From positions 1 through 8,506 of the forward strand of contig CACGSI010000036.1 of NCBI GenBank assembly GCA_902575715.1: a DNA stretch of 8,506 nucleotides. Direction: 5' to 3'. The stretch comes from an uncultured SAR324 cluster bacterium (GTDB taxonomy: Bacteria > SAR324 > NAC60-12). Positions 6,585 to 8,506 of this stretch are shown here, piece by piece (within the stretch, counting starts at the first letter, position 1; the number at the start of each line of letters is the position of its first letter). The notes below the pieces were generated by a model that worked only from the letters and a program-made list of their open reading frames with translations, had not been told where the DNA came from and did not search any database. The position numbers were made by a program, and so were the translations under genes.

Positions 6585-7778
6585 TTAATCTAAGATTTCT
6601 ACAGCCATGGAAATTGCTTCTCCTCCACCTATGCAAAGACTAGCAATACCGCGAGTTTTTTCGTATTTTTTCAAAGCTGAGATAAGTGTTACCAAAATTC
6701 TTGCTCCAGAAGCTCCAATAGGATGTCCAAGTGCACATGCTCCCCCATGAATATTTACCTTCTCGGGAGGCAAATTAAGATCTTTCATTGCTGCCATTGA
6801 AACTACTGCAAAAGCTTCGTTAATTTCAAATAAATCGACTTCTTTTGTATTCCAGCCTATTTTTTTGAGAATATTTCTTATTGCAAAAACTGGAGCTGTT
6901 GTGAACCACTCTGGTGAATGCGAAAAACTACTATGTTGAACAAAACGTGCAATTGGATTAATTTTAAGTTCTCTAGCATGTGTTTCTCTCATAATTACTA
7001 GAGCAGCGGCTCCATCCGATATAGAAGAAGAATTTGCTGCTGTTACAGTGCCATTTTTCTCAAAAGCAGGTTTTAATTTACTAATCTTAGATAAATCCAC
7101 AATTAAAGGTTGCTCATCATAAGAAACTTTTATAGTTTCCCCCCGATTAGTATAATTTACTGGAGTGATTTCGTTTTCAAAACTTCCGTCATCAATCGCT
7201 TTTTTAGCTCGATTTAAAGAGCGAATAGCAAATTCATCTTGAAGATTTCTGGTTAAACCATATTTTTTTGCAGTTCTTTCTGCAAAAACTCCCATAAGAG
7301 TCCCCTTGTCATAAGCATCTTCCAATCCGTCAATAAACATATGGTCAATCATTTGTCCATGTCCAAGTCTTTGACCTGAGCGTGCTTTGGGTAAAATATA
7401 AGGTGTGTTTGACATACTTTCAAATCCACCAGCAATTATTACACTTTTTGATCGTGCTAATAATAAATCATGAGCCATCATAACTGTTTTCATACCAGAG
7501 CCACACATTTTGTTTACAGTTGTACAACTGGTTGATTCTGGGATCCCTGCTCCCAAAGATGCTTGTCGAGCAGGTGCTTGTCCTAATCCAGCAGAAAGAA
7601 CACAACCCATTAGAACTTCATCAATATCTTCTTTTGGCACATTACTTTGTTTTAGAGCAGCTCTAATAGCAAAGCTTCCTAATTCTGGAGCAGGAATATC
7701 TTTGAGTGTTCCTAGAAAAGCTCCTATGGGTGTTCTGGACATTCCCACAACAACTATGTGATCTTCATCATTTTTCAT
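6585..7778 (-). CDS. acetyl-CoA acetyltransferase (thiolase)
   Basis: Joins two acetyl-CoA into acetoacetyl-CoA, or cleaves it in reverse; it acts in the cytoplasm in ketone-body, polyhydroxybutyrate or fatty acid/amino acid breakdown routes. The 397 residues match the usual 390-400. The acyl-enzyme cysteine is Cys92 in [13 protein letters not shown] is at 320-324, the catalytic His352 lies in [16 protein letters not shown], and Cys382 lies in CIGGGEA. The N-terminal [18 protein letters not shown] and [11 protein letters not shown] are further thiolase marks. The start ATG 7778 has a weak purine-rich AGAAAG 6 bases upstream and fits the family N-terminus. No partner gene (reductase, CoA transferase, synthase) is visible. 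The kinase gene upstream, on the same strand, is 137 bp away and functionally unrelated. Biosynthetic or degradative direction cannot be told, and 3-ketoacyl-CoA thiolase with a longer chain range is an alternative. Confidence 0.94.
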   Translation of the reverse strand: MKNDEDHIVVVGMSRTPIGAFLGTLKDIPAPELGSFAIRAALKQSNVPKEDIDEVLMGCVLSAGLGQAPARQASLGAGIPESTSCTTVNKMCGSGMKTVMMAHDLLLARSKSVIIAGGFESMSNTPYILPKARSGQRLGHGQMIDHMFIDGLEDAYDKGTLMGVFAERTAKKYGLTRNLQDEFAIRSLNRAKKAIDDGSFENEITPVNYTNRGETIKVSYDEQPLIVDLSKISKLKPAFEKNGTVTAANSSSISDGAAALVIMRETHARELKINPIARFVQHSSFSHSPEWFTTAPVFAIRNILKKIGWNTKEVDLFEINEAFAVVSMAAMKDLNLPPEKVNIHGGACALGHPIGASGARILVTLISALKKYEKTRGIASLCIGGGEAISMAVEILD

Positions 7779-7915
7779 ATTACTTTCTAGATATTTAGAG
7801 GTTTTTTTAATATCTAATTCAAATATAGATCAAAAAATTAAATTTTTTTAATATTTTTAAATTATATTTGCAGTTCAGGCTATCAGGTTAAGACAATTTT
7901 TTAAAGATCAAAGTC

Positions 7916-8506
7916 CTACTGTTTATGTGGTAAGAATATTTGAAAAATCGAGCCAATAGGGTTTCTAGGTAAATAACTTAGGAGCCCATTTTGAGCTTGG
8001 ATAAGTCTAAATGAAATAGATAAGCCTAATCCATGCCCTTTATCCTTAGTAGAAAAAAGAGGTTTGAATAATTTTTTTCTGTTCTCTAAATTTATACCAG
8101 AACCCTCATCTTCTATGGATATGATAAAATAATTTAATTCTGGATTAAGGTTAGTTCCAGCTAAATCCCATTTACCGCAAAAACGCGTTTTCACTTTTAT
8201 TATTTTCTTGTTATCTGAAGCTTCGACTGCATTTCGAATCAAATTCAAAAATACTTGATGAAGCTTATCTCGATCAGCAAAAATACTGGGTAGAGAAGTA
8301 TCAAAATTACGAATAAATTTAATATTTGAATCAATATTTTGTTCAAAATTAATTACAGTATCTAGAAGTTCATGAACGTTAAATGAAGTTTTTTCTAGAT
8401 GCATTGGCTGTGAATGAAAAAGTAATTGTTTTAACAATCTTTCTATTCTTTCCAATTCTGTAATCATAATGTTCGTGTACTCTGTATAGATCTTTGTTTT
8501 TTTTAG
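7916..8506 (-). CDS. NtrB-like sensor histidine kinase, C-terminal part (5' end outside window)
   Basis: The frame is open to the window edge, and the 13 codons before the first Met (8467) are also coding (TEYTNIM fits the NtrB EYTxxI helix), so that Met is not the start. About 196 residues are visible. They start in the second helix of the dimerisation domain, followed by a full HATPase_c domain. Counted from Met 8467, the N box is VFLNLIRNAVEA (72-83), G1 is DEGSGI (120-125), the F box is LFKPLFSTK (133-141) and G2 is GHGLGLS (144-150). The H box with the phospho-accepting histidine and any PAS domain lie beyond the right edge. The overall pattern (ITELERIERLLKQLL, RNFDTSLPSIFADRDKL) resembles NtrB/GlnL, which sets NtrC phosphorylation according to nitrogen status through PII. 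No response regulator follows downstream; the next gene is a thiolase. Membership of another NtrB-like kinase group is possible. Confidence 0.8.
   Translation of the reverse strand, partial: LKKTKIYTEYTNIMITELERIERLLKQLLFHSQPMHLEKTSFNVHELLDTVINFEQNIDSNIKFIRNFDTSLPSIFADRDKLHQVFLNLIRNAVEASDNKKIIKVKTRFCGKWDLAGTNLNPELNYFIISIEDEGSGINLENRKKLFKPLFSTKDKGHGLGLSISFRLIQAQNGLLSYLPRNPIGSIFQIFLPHKQ

Noticed and set aside
7510..7761. 83-residue open frame on the + strand
   Set aside because: Antisense shadow of the thiolase N-terminal region, which has intact catalytic motifs.
7794..7822. Possible promoter for the thiolase gene (TTGAAT, 17 bases, TCTAAA on the - strand)
   Set aside because: The leader would be only about 10 bases, and several equally weak AT-rich matches lie in the same gap, so no choice can be supported.
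7871..7889. Hairpin after the NtrB-like gene around two TCAGG copies
   Set aside because: The two copies are direct, not inverted, so no stem forms.

Overview
The window is AT-rich bacterial DNA carrying bacterial tRNAs with encoded CCA ends. It most resembles a low-GC alphaproteobacterium, on three grounds: the partial sensor kinase reads like NtrB, the peptide-type transporter and thiolase are of proteobacterial type, and the genome looks compact. This is inference from protein and tRNA style, not a database match. The tRNA-His carries the ordinary G-1:C73 pair. If the host is alphaproteobacterial, that argues against the Rhizobiales/Rhodobacterales/Caulobacterales group, in which this pair was lost.

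Left part (1-5113, + strand): one tightly packed operon for a peptide/nickel-type (Dpp/Opp family) ABC importer. The order is substrate-binding protein (its 5' end lies outside the window), two permeases (DppB- and DppC-like) and two ATPases (DppD- and DppF-like). A GC-rich perfect stem-loop sits between the binding protein gene and the first permease. The later genes are spaced by 5 bp or overlap. The binding protein would capture the substrate in the periplasm, the permease pair would form the channel, and the ATPase pair would drive import. The substrate cannot be named from sequence.

Middle part (5114-6584): a small integration hotspot on the - strand. It holds intact tRNA-His(GTG) and tRNA-Arg(TCG), a separate 50-bp copy of the 3' part of tRNA-Arg 220 bp further on, and a 5'-truncated tyrosine recombinase just upstream of tRNA-His. 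About 540 bp of AT-rich DNA with no convincing gene follows. The 50-bp copy looks like an attachment-site scar. It differs from the intact tRNA at three positions, two of which form a compensatory base-pair change in the T stem, so it probably came from another functional tRNA allele rather than from decay.

Right part (6585-8506, - strand): a complete acetyl-CoA acetyltransferase (thiolase) with all its catalytic residues, then the C-terminal catalytic half of an NtrB-like histidine kinase running off the right edge. No ntrC follows the kinase.

I see no clearly new biological system. The most informative region is the tRNA-associated scar with its recombinase remnant.
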